From G963677915 sp963677915 (GTDB lineage Bacteria; Bacillota; Clostridia; Lachnospirales; Vallitaleaceae): a stretch of 64,000 nt of DNA. The notes beneath the pieces are model-generated. The model worked only from the letters and a program-made list of their open reading frames with translations, searched no databases and was not told the origin of the DNA. Where the stretch lies: positions 248,001 to 312,000 of the forward strand of contig CAXXGE010000028.1 of the NCBI GenBank assembly GCA_963677915.2. Reading direction: 5' to 3'. Of this stretch, positions 8,082-16,500 are shown in pieces. Both the position numbers and the translations under genes were made by a program. Position 1 is the first letter of the stretch; each line of letters starts with the position of its first letter.

Positions 8082-8133
8082 CAATAAAAACTAAGTGTCA
8101 AATCATAGGGTCAAAACTAGAGGGGGAAATGAC

Positions 8134-8697
8134 ATGATTTATGGTTATGCAAGAGTGTCAACAAAAGGGCAGGCAATGAATGGTAACAGTCTTGAGGAAC
8201 AAGAGTTAAAGCTCAGAGAGAATGGGGCAACGAAAATATATATTGATTCATTCACTGGGACAAAAGCAGATAGACCGCAGTTCAAAAAGTTGTTGAGCAC
8301 CCTTAAGAATGGAGATACCTTACTTGTAACGAAGTTGGATAGATTTGCTAGAAGCTTTATTGATGGTGCTAAAATTGTGCAGGAGTTAATCGATGAAGGT
8401 GTGAAAATAAATATCCTTAATGTTGGTATTATGGATAATACTCCATCAAGTAAGTTGATAAGGCATATATTCTTCGCCTTCAGCGAGTTTGAGCGTGACA
8501 TGATTGTAGAGCGTACACAGGAAGGTAAAGCCATTGCAAGGACCAAGGACGGCTTTAAAGAGGGAAGGCCTAAGAAATATACAGATGAGCAGCTAGACCA
8601 TGCTATAGGGCTTCTGGAGGGGCATAGCTATAAGGAAGTTGAGCGGATGACGCGGATAAGCAAGTCGACGTTGATTAGAGCAAAAAGGGCAAAATGA
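8134..8697 (+). CDS. Serine recombinase (resolvase/invertase family)
   Basis: A 188-residue small serine recombinase. The N-terminal catalytic domain begins MIYGYARVSTKGQ, with the nucleophilic serine in ARVST, and continues with KLDRFARS and FAFSEFERDMI, the family's conserved arginine and E-helix motifs. The C-terminal 40 residues form the DNA-binding helix-turn-helix (SYKEVERMTRISKSTLIRAK). GAGGGGG precedes the ATG at 8134; an in-frame GTG at 8095 lacks such a site. The size fits a resolvase or DNA invertase rather than a large transposon integrase. The dense inverted repeats upstream may contain its recombination site. Confidence 0.9.
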   Translation: MIYGYARVSTKGQAMNGNSLEEQELKLRENGATKIYIDSFTGTKADRPQFKKLLSTLKNGDTLLVTKLDRFARSFIDGAKIVQELIDEGVKINILNVGIMDNTPSSKLIRHIFFAFSEFERDMIVERTQEGKAIARTKDGFKEGRPKKYTDEQLDHAIGLLEGHSYKEVERMTRISKSTLIRAKRAK

Positions 8698-8712
8698 ATC
8701 GCTGAGAAATAG

Positions 8713-8736
8713 GAGCACAGTAGTGCTCTTTTGTTT
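8713..8736 (+). terminator. Terminator after the serine recombinase
   Basis: GAGCAC (8713-8718), AGTA loop, GTGCTC (8723-8728), then TTTTGTTTTGTT. Confidence 0.75.
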
Positions 8737-8884
8737 TGTTCGAACATAACTACTGCGCAAGTGCCTTGTAATAGTGGTGTATATTCTGTCTGGAGAAAAA
8801 GAGTTGATTTGAGATATACAAATCTGAATGCGGGTTATTACATAGAAATGTAGATAGAAGAAGCTATATTTTTAATTATTGCCT

Positions 8885-8903
8885 TATGAGAATTGTTCTC
8901 ATA
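8885..8903. repeat. Operator-like palindrome upstream of the GIY-YIG gene
   Basis: TATGAGAA-TTG-TTCTCATA is an exact 8-3-8 palindrome, 125 bases before the GIY-YIG start. The surrounding 8737-9027 is otherwise empty of genes. Confidence 0.45.
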
Positions 8904-9027
8904 TACAGTGTACTACTAAATTGCATTTATTAACAGACTTTTTTATTGTGATAGGAAGTGACATAATTACATTAGCAATCAAAACTCATAGTGAAAAATG
9001 GCAAAATATGAAAGGTGGTTAAATGTA

Positions 9028-9723
9028 ATGGAAACTTTAAATTTAGGATTAACAGGGTGTTCTGAGGAGGATATTTACGACTTTTGCTTGGAATTAAGAT
9101 TGAGTCATCATATATTCAGGGCACTCGTAGCTAATAGGATATCTCTCTATAACCTTAGGTGTATACGTAGTGAACTATGGAATCCAACGAGGAGTAAATT
9201 CAATGCAGCAATTCACAATGGTTGTGATTATGAGACATATAAGTTCTTTGTTGAGAATAATGTCAGCGCTTATACAATTATGAGTATGTATAATCCTAGT
9301 ATGTCGAAAGGGATATGCAGGCATTTCCTTTACAAGGATTTCATGAAATATTGCCTTAGAAACAACATCAAATTAGATGTTGGGAAAATTAGTTATACAG
9401 ATTTTGTTCACAAGTATGTTGGTGGTGTTTACAGAATTGGTTGCACAAAATCACATAGAGGTTACTATGGTGCTACTCAGAGTTTTTTTAAGAGAATTGG
9501 TCAGCATATTACTCAGCTCAACAAACCAGAGCAGATGTCAAAAGCGAATAAATATCTTCTGAACGAGTACAATAGGTTTGGTAAGAATCAATTTCGCTTT
9601 AATGTCGTCAAATACATCTACCCTTACGATGTTACAGTAGCAAAAACCATTGAGAAAAAGCAAATTGAGCATTCGCATAGTAGTTACAACATTATTCATA
9701 ATCGGGATACACAAGTGGGGTGA
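9028..9723 (+). CDS. GIY-YIG endonuclease-domain protein
   Basis: About 231 residues. The C-terminal half (about 130-225) is a GIY-YIG nuclease: GVYRIGC supplies the first motif, GYYGAT the second, then the conserved arginine in FKRIGQH and the glutamate in KTIEKKQIEH, ending in SSYNIIH. The N-terminal 120 residues are unrecognised, possibly DNA-binding. AAAGGTGG lies about 10 bases before the ATG at 9028; the earlier ATG at 8998 has no ribosome-binding site. GIY-YIG proteins of this build occur as homing or mobile-element nucleases and in phage defence; nothing here decides between them. Confidence 0.8.
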   Translation: METLNLGLTGCSEEDIYDFCLELRLSHHIFRALVANRISLYNLRCIRSELWNPTRSKFNAAIHNGCDYETYKFFVENNVSAYTIMSMYNPSMSKGICRHFLYKDFMKYCLRNNIKLDVGKISYTDFVHKYVGGVYRIGCTKSHRGYYGATQSFFKRIGQHITQLNKPEQMSKANKYLLNEYNRFGKNQFRFNVVKYIYPYDVTVAKTIEKKQIEHSHSSYNIIHNRDTQVG

Positions 9724-9852
9724 GGTTAAACCAAAAACTGCAAATAAAATGCAGGGAAACTGTGTTGTTACTCTTATTACTAAAACTTGAGATGCATGTA
9801 AATCAAATTGCAGATTTTGGGTCAAATGAGGATTGTCGCACCTACCTAATAC

Positions 9853-9868
9853 TACCCTCATCAGGGTA
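9853..9868. repeat. Short hairpin between the GIY-YIG and DUF2971 genes
   Basis: TACCCT-CATC-AGGGTA, without a T run. The 278-base gap 9724-10001 shows nothing else of note. Confidence 0.35.
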
Positions 9869-10001
9869 TACCTTCTGATGATGTGTAGAGGGGATAATGA
9901 AACGGTGATATGCATCATGAGTTCTTTTGTGTACAGTAATGACAATGTGCTATACTTTTTAGGTAATAGACATATAGATTTAAAAAGGGGAGATACGATG
10001 T

Positions 10002-10946
10002 TTGATAACGTTGTTTACCCACTATACCAAAGCCAATACTGCTATAGACAAAATATTCAACAGTGGAATGCTGAAATTTGGTAACTTTAAAGAAGTCAAT
10101 GACCCACGCGAATCGAAAACATGGCCTTTCAAATTCTATTGCTTAAAGGCTGATGCTAAACCTTATTTTGAAATGGATTTTTTTAATCAAGTTCATGATT
10201 TTATTGCCAGCAGAGCAAGTGTGCTTTGCTTTACTTTGAATAATTCTATTGTTGATTCTCAAGAAGTTAATGCTGAACTACAAGAAGGATGGAGTAACCA
10301 TCGAATGTGGGCGCACTACGGGGACAACCACAAAGGTCTTTGTCTTGTATTTAATAGGGACACGATAGATAGCAAAATCAAAGCTACTCATAGTAGCAAA
10401 ATGATTTTTGCGGATAGTATAACTTATACAAATAGTAATATGTATGATATGTCTAACAGAGAAGACCCCTACATGCTTCAATTTGAGGCATTCTTAAGCC
10501 AAGGGATAAGTAGTTATATGAATAACCATGTAAGTCGATTTAGCAAAGAGCTGTTCTTTTTAAAACATTACCTTTGGCGAGACGAGAAAGAGTTTAGATA
10601 TGTTATTTTTAGTGACAATGAAGACGAAGAGTACTATGTAGAAATGGATGGTGCTCTCGAAGCAATAATTTTAGGTGAAGATTTTGAAGAGCGCTACCTT
10701 GAGGATATTATGAGTATATCGGAATCCTTTGGGGTTGATATCTATAGGATGTATACTCGAGGGTGGGCGGTTCACTTGTTTAAAATTGACAGAGAAGATG
10801 TAAGTGGAGTTTCTCTACAGGGAATATCATATCCTACACATTTTTATTACGAACTGTTATATGCTCAAGCTTGTAGCACAGATAGAAAAAGGAAAACAAT
10901 CTTATTTGATTTTCTAGATAATGGTGCAGTAAAAATACTTGAATAA
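10002..10946 (+). CDS. DUF2971 family protein
   Basis: A 314-residue protein with the DUF2971 hallmarks: an N-terminal THYTKAN, NDPRES, then MWAHYGDNHKGLCLVF, and later KHYLWRDEKEFRYVIF. The biochemical role of the family is not established; members are frequent in accessory and defence-rich regions. The best start is TTG at 10002, 11 bases after GGGG; an ATG at 9998 uses the same ribosome-binding site but enters a different, short frame, so a base error at the very start cannot be excluded. Confidence 0.82.
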   Translation: MITLFTHYTKANTAIDKIFNSGMLKFGNFKEVNDPRESKTWPFKFYCLKADAKPYFEMDFFNQVHDFIASRASVLCFTLNNSIVDSQEVNAELQEGWSNHRMWAHYGDNHKGLCLVFNRDTIDSKIKATHSSKMIFADSITYTNSNMYDMSNREDPYMLQFEAFLSQGISSYMNNHVSRFSKELFFLKHYLWRDEKEFRYVIFSDNEDEEYYVEMDGALEAIILGEDFEERYLEDIMSISESFGVDIYRMYTRGWAVHLFKIDREDVSGVSLQGISYPTHFYYELLYAQACSTDRKRKTILFDFLDNGAVKILE

Positions 10947-10968
10947 CAATTTGCATTCAAGTATTTTT
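10931..10968 (+). terminator. Terminator overlapping the stop codon of the DUF2971 gene
   Basis: AAAAATACTTGAAT (10931-10944) and ATTCAAGTATTTTT (10955-10968) are perfect 14-base inverted arms ending in a T run. The T and A runs on both sides could make it bidirectional. Confidence 0.8.
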
Positions 10969-11454
10969 GAAGACCTCAGCAAACAAGTAGTCTTCGGCAT
11001 TCCTTTTGATGTCGCAGTAGCTGTGGGGATTAGGATAGAGCCCCCCTACCTTTTCATCTCAGAAAAATGATGTTTGGTGAAATGGCCAGTAGGTTGCTTC
11101 ATACACACAATACGAATTTTTATGATGCATATTAAAGAAGAGGTTGATTAAACCACGCAGGAAGTTGTTTATGGTTTTTCCACTAGAAAAACCCATGCAT
11201 ATTGACATGGGAATGAATGTTCGGTATACTATACCCGAGGATTGTCATAGTGGCATATGACATAAGGGATTCATCCGAACTCAGTGTAAACTTGATTAGA
11301 ACTGGTTGTTAACAAAACGTGAAACTACTATAACATAACGCTCAGGACATTTCAAGACAATTTGATAACATTTCAAAGAGCTTCATATAGAATCTTCGGA
11401 GAAAAACAACAAATATTTTGCTGAAATCGGCGAATCCTTCCTTAGTATTAAGGG
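10969..11454. other. Gene-free stretch before the E2-like operon
   Basis: About 490 bp without a convincing gene. It holds a perfect small palindrome GGTATACTATACC at 11223-11235 and otherwise AT-rich DNA. It presumably contains the promoter of the E2-like operon, but no clear -35/-10 pair was identified. Confidence 0.4.
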
Positions 11455-11468
11455 AAGGAGGAAAGCCT

Positions 11469-11612
11469 GTGAACGATAAACAGAAGCATGTAGACCCAAC
11501 GCCAGAACATGGTAAAGACAATCAACACGGTCACAATGGTCCGCAAGGACCTAAGGGTCGCAATACAAAGCCTGGAACAAGTCATTCTATCTTTGTTGAT
11601 GTAGATGCTTAG
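11469..11612 (+). CDS. Small His/Gly/Pro-rich protein, first gene of the E2-like operon
   Basis: A 47-residue protein starting at GTG, preceded by AAGGAGG at an ideal 7-base spacing. Most of it is a disordered, His/Gly/Asn/Pro-rich stretch (EHGKDNQHGHNGPQGPKGRN), ending in a short beta-like SHSIFVDVDA. The stop overlaps the ATG of the E2-like gene (ATGCTTAG), so the two are probably translationally coupled. It is much too short for a whole ubiquitin-like fold and lacks a terminal GG. It might be a leader, a modified substrate, or the front of a ubiquitin-like domain cut off by a frameshift into the next gene. Function unknown. Confidence 0.5.
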   Translation: MNDKQKHVDPTPEHGKDNQHGHNGPQGPKGRNTKPGTSHSIFVDVDA

Positions 11613-12480
11613 TGCATCTGAAGTCAAAGAAATCCAAACAGAGTATCTATCCTTCAGTGTTCATTACACTGAGATGGATGGTGCAACTGAATGGTACAGT
11701 GTTGAACTCACACCGATGGCGGACAGAGAGAATCTGTCTGCCATCATTGATGACATTAACTCAAACAATATTGTGACGGTCGTCAACGGTGGAGTGTATC
11801 ATTCTAAGGATTGTACGGAGCATCATAGTGGGCAAACGCCATACAAGAAGTATTTGGACCTAATCAATCCGGTTAGTTTTAAAATTGCAATCTTTGATAG
11901 ATTCACTTCAGACGATGCTGAGATACACAGACCTGATGTCTTTGTAATACAACCTGAAATTAGCATGTATAACTATCCATATCACCCGCATCTCAACTGG
12001 GATACGACCCATTTAAACTCACTGTGTTTTTTGGATGATTATCAAACACTTCCACAAAATAACAGAGTAGGACGTATTCTTTCAATATTGGATTATGCAA
12101 GTATATGGTTGCTCCGACATCAGATTTGGAAGATTATGATTAAAGATGATGAATGCACCATAGAACCATGGATTGGTCCATCAGTACAAGCAAACTATAC
12201 TGATGCGAACTTTATTGCAAAAGATAAAGATGAGATGGCGCGAGATGTGTATTTCCCTTTGATACAACCAAAAGGAAAATGCAGATGTGGTTCTGGTAAT
12301 CTGTATGAGCAGTGTTGTATGATTTCGGATTTAATTAAAAGCCTTAACATACCACCAAGAGAGGTCCAGAGGGTTATGAGCGTATACGACTTTCAGAAAC
12401 ATTGGAATGACAATGTAAGGAAGCATCAAGTCAATCACAAAGGTATCCTAAGGCAAGAGACGAGTCGCCACACCTCCTAA
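11605..12480 (+). CDS. Prokaryotic E2-like (UBC-fold) protein with C-terminal SEC-C zinc motif
   Basis: A 291-residue protein. Residues about 85-175 carry the signature of bacterial E2 ubiquitin-conjugating homologues: an HPH at 127-129 in YPYHPHLNWD, a candidate catalytic Cys141 in LNSLCFLDD, and a following helix with IWLLRHQIW. Residues 226-238 form a SEC-C zinc-binding motif, CRCGSGNLYEQCC. By analogy Cys141 would carry a thioester-linked modifier. No E1-like, JAB peptidase or full-length ubiquitin-like gene is seen within the island. It sits between a 47-residue small protein (8-base overlap) and a Lys/Ala-rich repeat protein 17 bp downstream. The E2 call rests on motif recognition; a fold comparison would settle it. 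Confidence 0.65.
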   Translation: MLSASEVKEIQTEYLSFSVHYTEMDGATEWYSVELTPMADRENLSAIIDDINSNNIVTVVNGGVYHSKDCTEHHSGQTPYKKYLDLINPVSFKIAIFDRFTSDDAEIHRPDVFVIQPEISMYNYPYHPHLNWDTTHLNSLCFLDDYQTLPQNNRVGRILSILDYASIWLLRHQIWKIMIKDDECTIEPWIGPSVQANYTDANFIAKDKDEMARDVYFPLIQPKGKCRCGSGNLYEQCCMISDLIKSLNIPPREVQRVMSVYDFQKHWNDNVRKHQVNHKGILRQETSRHTS

Positions 12481-12497
12481 ATTAAGAAAGGATTTAT

Positions 12498-12737
12498 ATG
12501 GCGAAAAGAGTAACTAGTAAGAAAGCAGCATCCGCAGCTTCAAAGACATTACGAAGTGGAAGCACAGCTAAAAAATCAAAGGCAGCGGCAGGTAGTGCTT
12601 TGTCTCAAACCAATGCTCCTAAAAAGAGTACAAGTAAAAAGGCAGCTACTGCAGCATCAAAGACTTTACGAGATGGTCGAACAAGTAAAGCTTCAAAAGC
12701 AGCGGCAGGTAGTGCGCTGTCACAAAGAGCTCGTTAG
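12498..12737 (+). CDS. Small Lys/Ala-rich protein of two tandem repeats
   Basis: A 79-residue strongly basic protein built from two copies of a roughly 37-residue unit, each containing TSKKAA-AASKTLR and ending KAAAGSALSQ. The unit is low-complexity and alpha-helical, with many lysines that could act as modification targets. It follows the E2-like gene by 17 bases and has AAAGGA before the ATG. I recall similar ASKxL...AGSALSQ repeats in small uncharacterised bacterial proteins but know no function. Its place in the operon makes it a candidate partner or substrate of the E2-like protein. Confidence 0.65.
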   Translation: MAKRVTSKKAASAASKTLRSGSTAKKSKAAAGSALSQTNAPKKSTSKKAATAASKTLRDGRTSKASKAAAGSALSQRAR

Positions 12738-12745
12738 ATTTGATT

Positions 12746-12776
12746 GGGGAGTATCCGAGAGGGTACTCCCTTCTTT
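12746..12776 (+). terminator. Terminator of the E2-like operon
   Basis: GGGGAGTATCC and GGGTACTCCC form a hairpin at 12746-12770 followed by TTCTTTCTT. Confidence 0.75.
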
Positions 12777-12821
12777 CTTGTAAAAGAGATGAAAGACACC
12801 TGCGCCTGGTATCTTTTCTCC

Positions 12822-12967
12822 TGTATTTATTTTATACATTGCAGGCTATAGTAACATACGATAAAATGGAGGTAGATTTATTTGTGGGGGCAAATAAATG
12901 AGGGGTAACTTCATATTAATTTAAGTGCGTTTATTATGCCCTTGCTCTGTTTGAGTAGGGGTTTTTT
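12822..12967 (+). ncRNA. Repeat family 2, copy 1: 146-bp unit with tiny ORF and terminator
   Basis: About 146 bp nearly identical to 18438-18584. It contains a perfect GGAGGT, an 8-codon frame from TTG (MWGQINEG, stop TAA), and a 3' hairpin (CCCTTGCTC / GAGTAGGGG) followed by TTTTTT. Between the copies, the two changes inside this frame give I to V and a silent N codon, and the stop is kept. An alternative frame from ATG 12866 (MEVDLFVGANK) does not keep its stop. The unit looks like an independently transcribed short RNA or leader with a micro-ORF. Not matched to any family I know. Confidence 0.5.
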
Positions 12968-13039
12968 ATATTAGAAGTAGAGTTAATTGTTTATTGAGAA
13001 GAGCACAAACGAGCAGTTACTAAATAATATCGTATCTAT

Positions 13040-14554
13040 TCAGTCAGCCTCAAATAGCAACCTATAATCGTCGCCTTCAAGAGCTGCTTTAATTGCTTCA
13101 TGTGTATTGATGCCATGTTTCTTGGCTGTTCCAAGATATGACTTTATCGTCATGAATGTGTCTGCACCTTTTAACGTTCTGAAGCAGCCACTGACTTTTG
13201 CTTTGATTTTTATCATCCGAATACTTTGCTCTGCAATGTTGTTCGTAAAGGGAACATTGAAATCATGAATAAATTGGCAGACTTCTCCCTTGTGGTCGAT
13301 TAACCTATCGATGAGGGCAAGAACGGTACCTTTTTTGATTCGTCCTTTCTTTCCAGGAACTCTCTCAGGAGTTGGATTCTGCTCCTTTGCCACTGCCATT
13401 ATCCGGTCGTATTCATCACTGAATTTACGGCTATGATAATAGCTGATTGAGGTTTTCCTTTTTTCCATAGCTTTGTTCTTCGCTTTGTTCATCTTCAGCA
13501 GCAGCTTTTGGAAAGCTTCCGGCCACTCTTTTTGCTCCTTATGGTGGTCAATAACCCCATTTAACTCTCGGAGCAAGTGAGCTGCACACACGGCATGTTG
13601 GAGATTATACATCCAGTAGGAAGCCCAAAAGTCATGGATTATCAGCCCATCGAAATCAGGAAGAAAGCCTATGGCATCCATACCTTCTTTGCCTCGCTTT
13701 TTGTTTATCCCGAGATAGGTATAGTCCTTATCACAGGCACTATGGACCCAGTGAAGACTTCCTGCTGTACGCAGACCGGTTTCATCACAATGGATAACCG
13801 ATTTGTTAAGCAATGCAGTTCGAATACTCTCAACCGTGTCTTCCACTTTATTGGCAAACCTGCTGACCATGGCATTGACGGTTCCGACACTGATCGGCAA
13901 CCCCAATACAGAGGACAAGATATCATGTGTCCGTTGCACGCCCACCATCCCTTCGGTGTTGAGAGCTATAGCAAGTGCTTGGACGTTGGTGCCGTATTGC
14001 ATGCTCGAGTTGATTGAATCCGGAAATTCACCACTGATGACTTGATGTTTCTCAAGTGGACATACATACGATTCTGTGTAATGGGGAACTATGGTTGTTT
14101 TTATTTCGACATCAATAACGTTCCTGATGGCAGACCGGCCGCAGCTCACACATTCATTCTCATAAGGACAGCCTTTACAGGCTTTGGGTCTGTGTACTAT
14201 CGGGTCATCAGAGGTTGCCATCAGCGTGAGTCCGCTGCCTTTATGACCTTTTTGCCCACCGGGTTTTCTGCCGGAAGGTTTCCGAAGACTTTTGGGGCTT
14301 GGCTTGGCAAGGCCATCAGAAGACGGCGGCTTGGAACTGTTTTTGGAATTCTTGCCTATTTGCTCTTTCAAAGATTCAATGGTTTTCACCAGTTGGGCAA
14401 TCGTGTGGTTCAATTCCTCATTGGTTTGAACCTGCTTCTCAGAAGAAGCAGCCATTGCTTCCAGGGTTTTTGACATGGTATCAATGGTCTTGCTCATAGA
14501 TGCAATTTGCTGTTTTTGTTCTTCGTTTTCTTTGAGTAATTCTTCGTGAGTCAC
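13040..14554 (-). CDS. IS66-family transposase (TnpC), single-ORF type
   Basis: About 504 residues. An N-terminal coiled coil with repeated MSKT motifs and a linker rich in Lys/Ser/Gly (NSSKPPSSDG, typical of IS66) lead to the IS66 zinc-finger (CKGCPYENECVSCGRS). The DDE catalytic core follows, with CDETGLR, IHDFWASYWMY and, near the end, NNIAEQSIRMIK. It starts best at GTG 14554 after AGAAGG. No tnpA/tnpB are present, which matches the ISBst12-like subgroup that carries only this gene. The reading frame is intact. The element's terminal repeats were not identified with confidence. Confidence 0.92.
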   Translation of the reverse strand: MTHEELLKENEEQKQQIASMSKTIDTMSKTLEAMAASSEKQVQTNEELNHTIAQLVKTIESLKEQIGKNSKNSSKPPSSDGLAKPSPKSLRKPSGRKPGGQKGHKGSGLTLMATSDDPIVHRPKACKGCPYENECVSCGRSAIRNVIDVEIKTTIVPHYTESYVCPLEKHQVISGEFPDSINSSMQYGTNVQALAIALNTEGMVGVQRTHDILSSVLGLPISVGTVNAMVSRFANKVEDTVESIRTALLNKSVIHCDETGLRTAGSLHWVHSACDKDYTYLGINKKRGKEGMDAIGFLPDFDGLIIHDFWASYWMYNLQHAVCAAHLLRELNGVIDHHKEQKEWPEAFQKLLLKMNKAKNKAMEKRKTSISYYHSRKFSDEYDRIMAVAKEQNPTPERVPGKKGRIKKGTVLALIDRLIDHKGEVCQFIHDFNVPFTNNIAEQSIRMIKIKAKVSGCFRTLKGADTFMTIKSYLGTAKKHGINTHEAIKAALEGDDYRLLFEAD

Positions 14555-14901
14555 AGGTTCACCTTCTCTCGTTTTCTCTACTAATATTATAGTGAAAACG
14601 GCAGGCAAAGGCGAATGTGCCACAAAAGACCTTCGTCATTATGACGTGTTGACAACTCTTGGTTTATTGGAGCAAATCATAAGCCGACCAAGTGGCACAT
14701 GGAAGTTATCCACTGAAATCAAGGCCAAAGATGATTTATATGCCAATAGTACGATGATTTTGCCAGCCAATAAAAAGTAGAAACTATCAACAGGCAGCAG
14801 ATGCAGTTAAAACTTTTTCAAATTCAGCGAATGTCACAAAATCAATGGAAAATGCGAGCCGACTGAACAGTTACATAATATCTAATAAGGAGGTAACATT
14901 A
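14555..14901. other. Sequence between the IS66 transposase start and the next gene
   Basis: About 350 bp without a supported gene. A GCGAATGT-CACAAAA motif appears twice (about 14611 and 14824). A 7-base CAGTTAC at 14864-14870 also occurs left of the transposase at 13013-13019 and might be part of a target duplication, but matching terminal inverted repeats could not be fixed. Confidence 0.35.
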
Positions 14902-15438
14902 ATGAAGAAAAAAAATAGGGTAATAGGAGTGCTTATGGGATTGGTTTTAGGACCATTGTCAGGTTTTTATGTTACTGCTAAAGGAACTCTTTACCTCTGT
15001 CTTTTAATGATACCATTTATACTAATCGTAACATTTTGGGACTTAAGTGTTCCCTCTTGGGGAACAAAAATATTCGGTTTGATTTTCGCATACATTAACT
15101 ATCGTGTGATATCTGCTAGAAATAAAGGTATTGATGATATCGACTATGAAATAGCTGAGTATACAGCAATCGAGTACATGGAACATATAAAAGAGTTGAA
15201 GGACGAAGTAGCAGCAGCGTACATGGGAATCGCTTTTGCTAATGTGTTTAGCTTCTATATTGGCCTAGCAATGTTAGGGTATATAATTGATGCTTTTGTG
15301 CTAGGGGAGATTTGGAGAGGTATACTATTAATAATAGCAACCCCGTTCATATATGGTAGTATATCTTGGGTTTTTGGTATTGTTGCTAGTCTGTTGTTAC
15401 CGATTGTTATGGGGGTTGAATCAATAATTGATAATTAG
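14902..15438 (+). CDS. Small multi-pass membrane protein of unknown function
   Basis: A 178-residue protein starting after an exact AAGGAGG. Four or more hydrophobic segments are visible: VIGVLMGLVLGPLSGFYV, LYLCLLMIPFILIVTF, then after a charged middle IAFANVFSFYIGLAMLGYI and ILLIIATPFIYGSISWVFG. The central loop is acidic and probably cytoplasmic. No known family recognised. It is the first of three small membrane-protein genes spaced by short gaps. Confidence 0.6.
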   Translation: MKKKNRVIGVLMGLVLGPLSGFYVTAKGTLYLCLLMIPFILIVTFWDLSVPSWGTKIFGLIFAYINYRVISARNKGIDDIDYEIAEYTAIEYMEHIKELKDEVAAAYMGIAFANVFSFYIGLAMLGYIIDAFVLGEIWRGILLIIATPFIYGSISWVFGIVASLLLPIVMGVESIIDN

Positions 15439-15550
15439 TAATTTTATGTTGAGAAGTGAACAATATATTGGCAACTTATCACTAGCAGTAATAGATACAG
15501 CATTAATCAATTAAATACAAAATGGTTGTAGAGCTAAGGAAGAGGAGAAT

Positions 15551-16141
15551 ATGAAAACGATATTATCAGGGATATGCGTGCTGTCAGCAGTAGCATATGC
15601 AATTGGCTTCTTAAGAGGTATAACTAAACTAATAAGAAGAGAAGGCAAGTCAAATGACAACCTTAAACAGCTGAATCCATATTACACTTTCAAGGAACAT
15701 CTAGAAGGAACGAAATACAGCGAGCAAAGTAGAAGTTATATTGCTTTGGCTCTAAGTGTTACAGCTCTGATAGGTGTTGCAATGTTTGTGCTGCCATACA
15801 CAAGATACGGAAGTGAAAATCTTGATAGTGAGTTTAGAAAAAAGCAGTTTACGACCTACTACTATGCAAACTTTCAGCCAGAAGACTCGGAGAGCAAATT
15901 CTATAAACTGATTGTGGAAATTGAATATGATTCAAAAGACGCTTATGATGGATGGAGCGGCGTTAATATCAAGAAGGCCTACTTCCCAAATGGTGGTTAT
16001 GTCTGGATAGATGATGTGTTCGACCCTGTGTGGTTTGGAGAAAAGGCAGAGGTATGGGACAGCGATGGAAGGCATTGGGATGTGGAACTTGTTAATGAAA
16101 AGCCAGATGACGAAATATTACATGAGTGGAAAGTAAATTAG
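15551..16141 (+). CDS. Membrane-anchored protein with soluble C-terminal domain; unknown function
   Basis: 196 residues. Two transmembrane segments (about 3-20 and 60-80) are followed by a soluble, probably extracytoplasmic beta-rich domain of about 110 residues rich in Trp, Tyr and Asp (DAYDGWSGVNIKKAYFPNGG, VWDSDGRHWDVELV). GAGGAG precedes the ATG. The tail looks like a small exported sensor or immunity-type domain, but no family is recognised. Confidence 0.6.
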   Translation: MKTILSGICVLSAVAYAIGFLRGITKLIRREGKSNDNLKQLNPYYTFKEHLEGTKYSEQSRSYIALALSVTALIGVAMFVLPYTRYGSENLDSEFRKKQFTTYYYANFQPEDSESKFYKLIVEIEYDSKDAYDGWSGVNIKKAYFPNGGYVWIDDVFDPVWFGEKAEVWDSDGRHWDVELVNEKPDDEILHEWKVN

Positions 16142-16266
16142 ACAAAGACACCCTTTCGACGTACATTGTGAAGAAAAATCAAAGATAAACTATAAGTGGG
16201 ACTTTGTAACCATAAACATCAATATGTGGGTCGATGTTGACAGAGAATAAAACAAAAGGAGTATAC

Positions 16267-16500
16267 ATGAAAGAGAATGAAACAGGTAGAAATATCAAAG
16301 GACTAGCATTCATTATCGCAATACTGGGAGTATGTGGCTGTTTTGCCATAGCATTGCCAATTTATGTAAGAACTGGAGATATACTGGTTGCGCTTGCTGA
16401 AGTTATACCATATCTCATAGGTATTTTGATAAGTTATGTGATGATGCATGGATTTGGTGAATTATTAATTGTTCTTCAGAAGATTGCGGATAAAGACTGA
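16267..16500 (+). CDS. Small two-pass membrane protein
   Basis: 77 residues, start ATG at 16267 after AAAAGGAGTA. Two hydrophobic segments (LAFIIAILGVCGCFAIALPI and VIPYLIGILISYVMMHGF) joined by a short loop, with charged ends. It follows the other two membrane-protein genes; function unknown. Confidence 0.55.
   Translation: MKENETGRNIKGLAFIIAILGVCGCFAIALPIYVRTGDILVALAEVIPYLIGILISYVMMHGFGELLIVLQKIADKD

Noticed and set aside
9998..10084. ATG-started short frame at the beginning of the DUF2971 gene
   Set aside because: It uses the same ribosome-binding site but diverges from the conserved DUF2971 start, which is read from the TTG at 10002.
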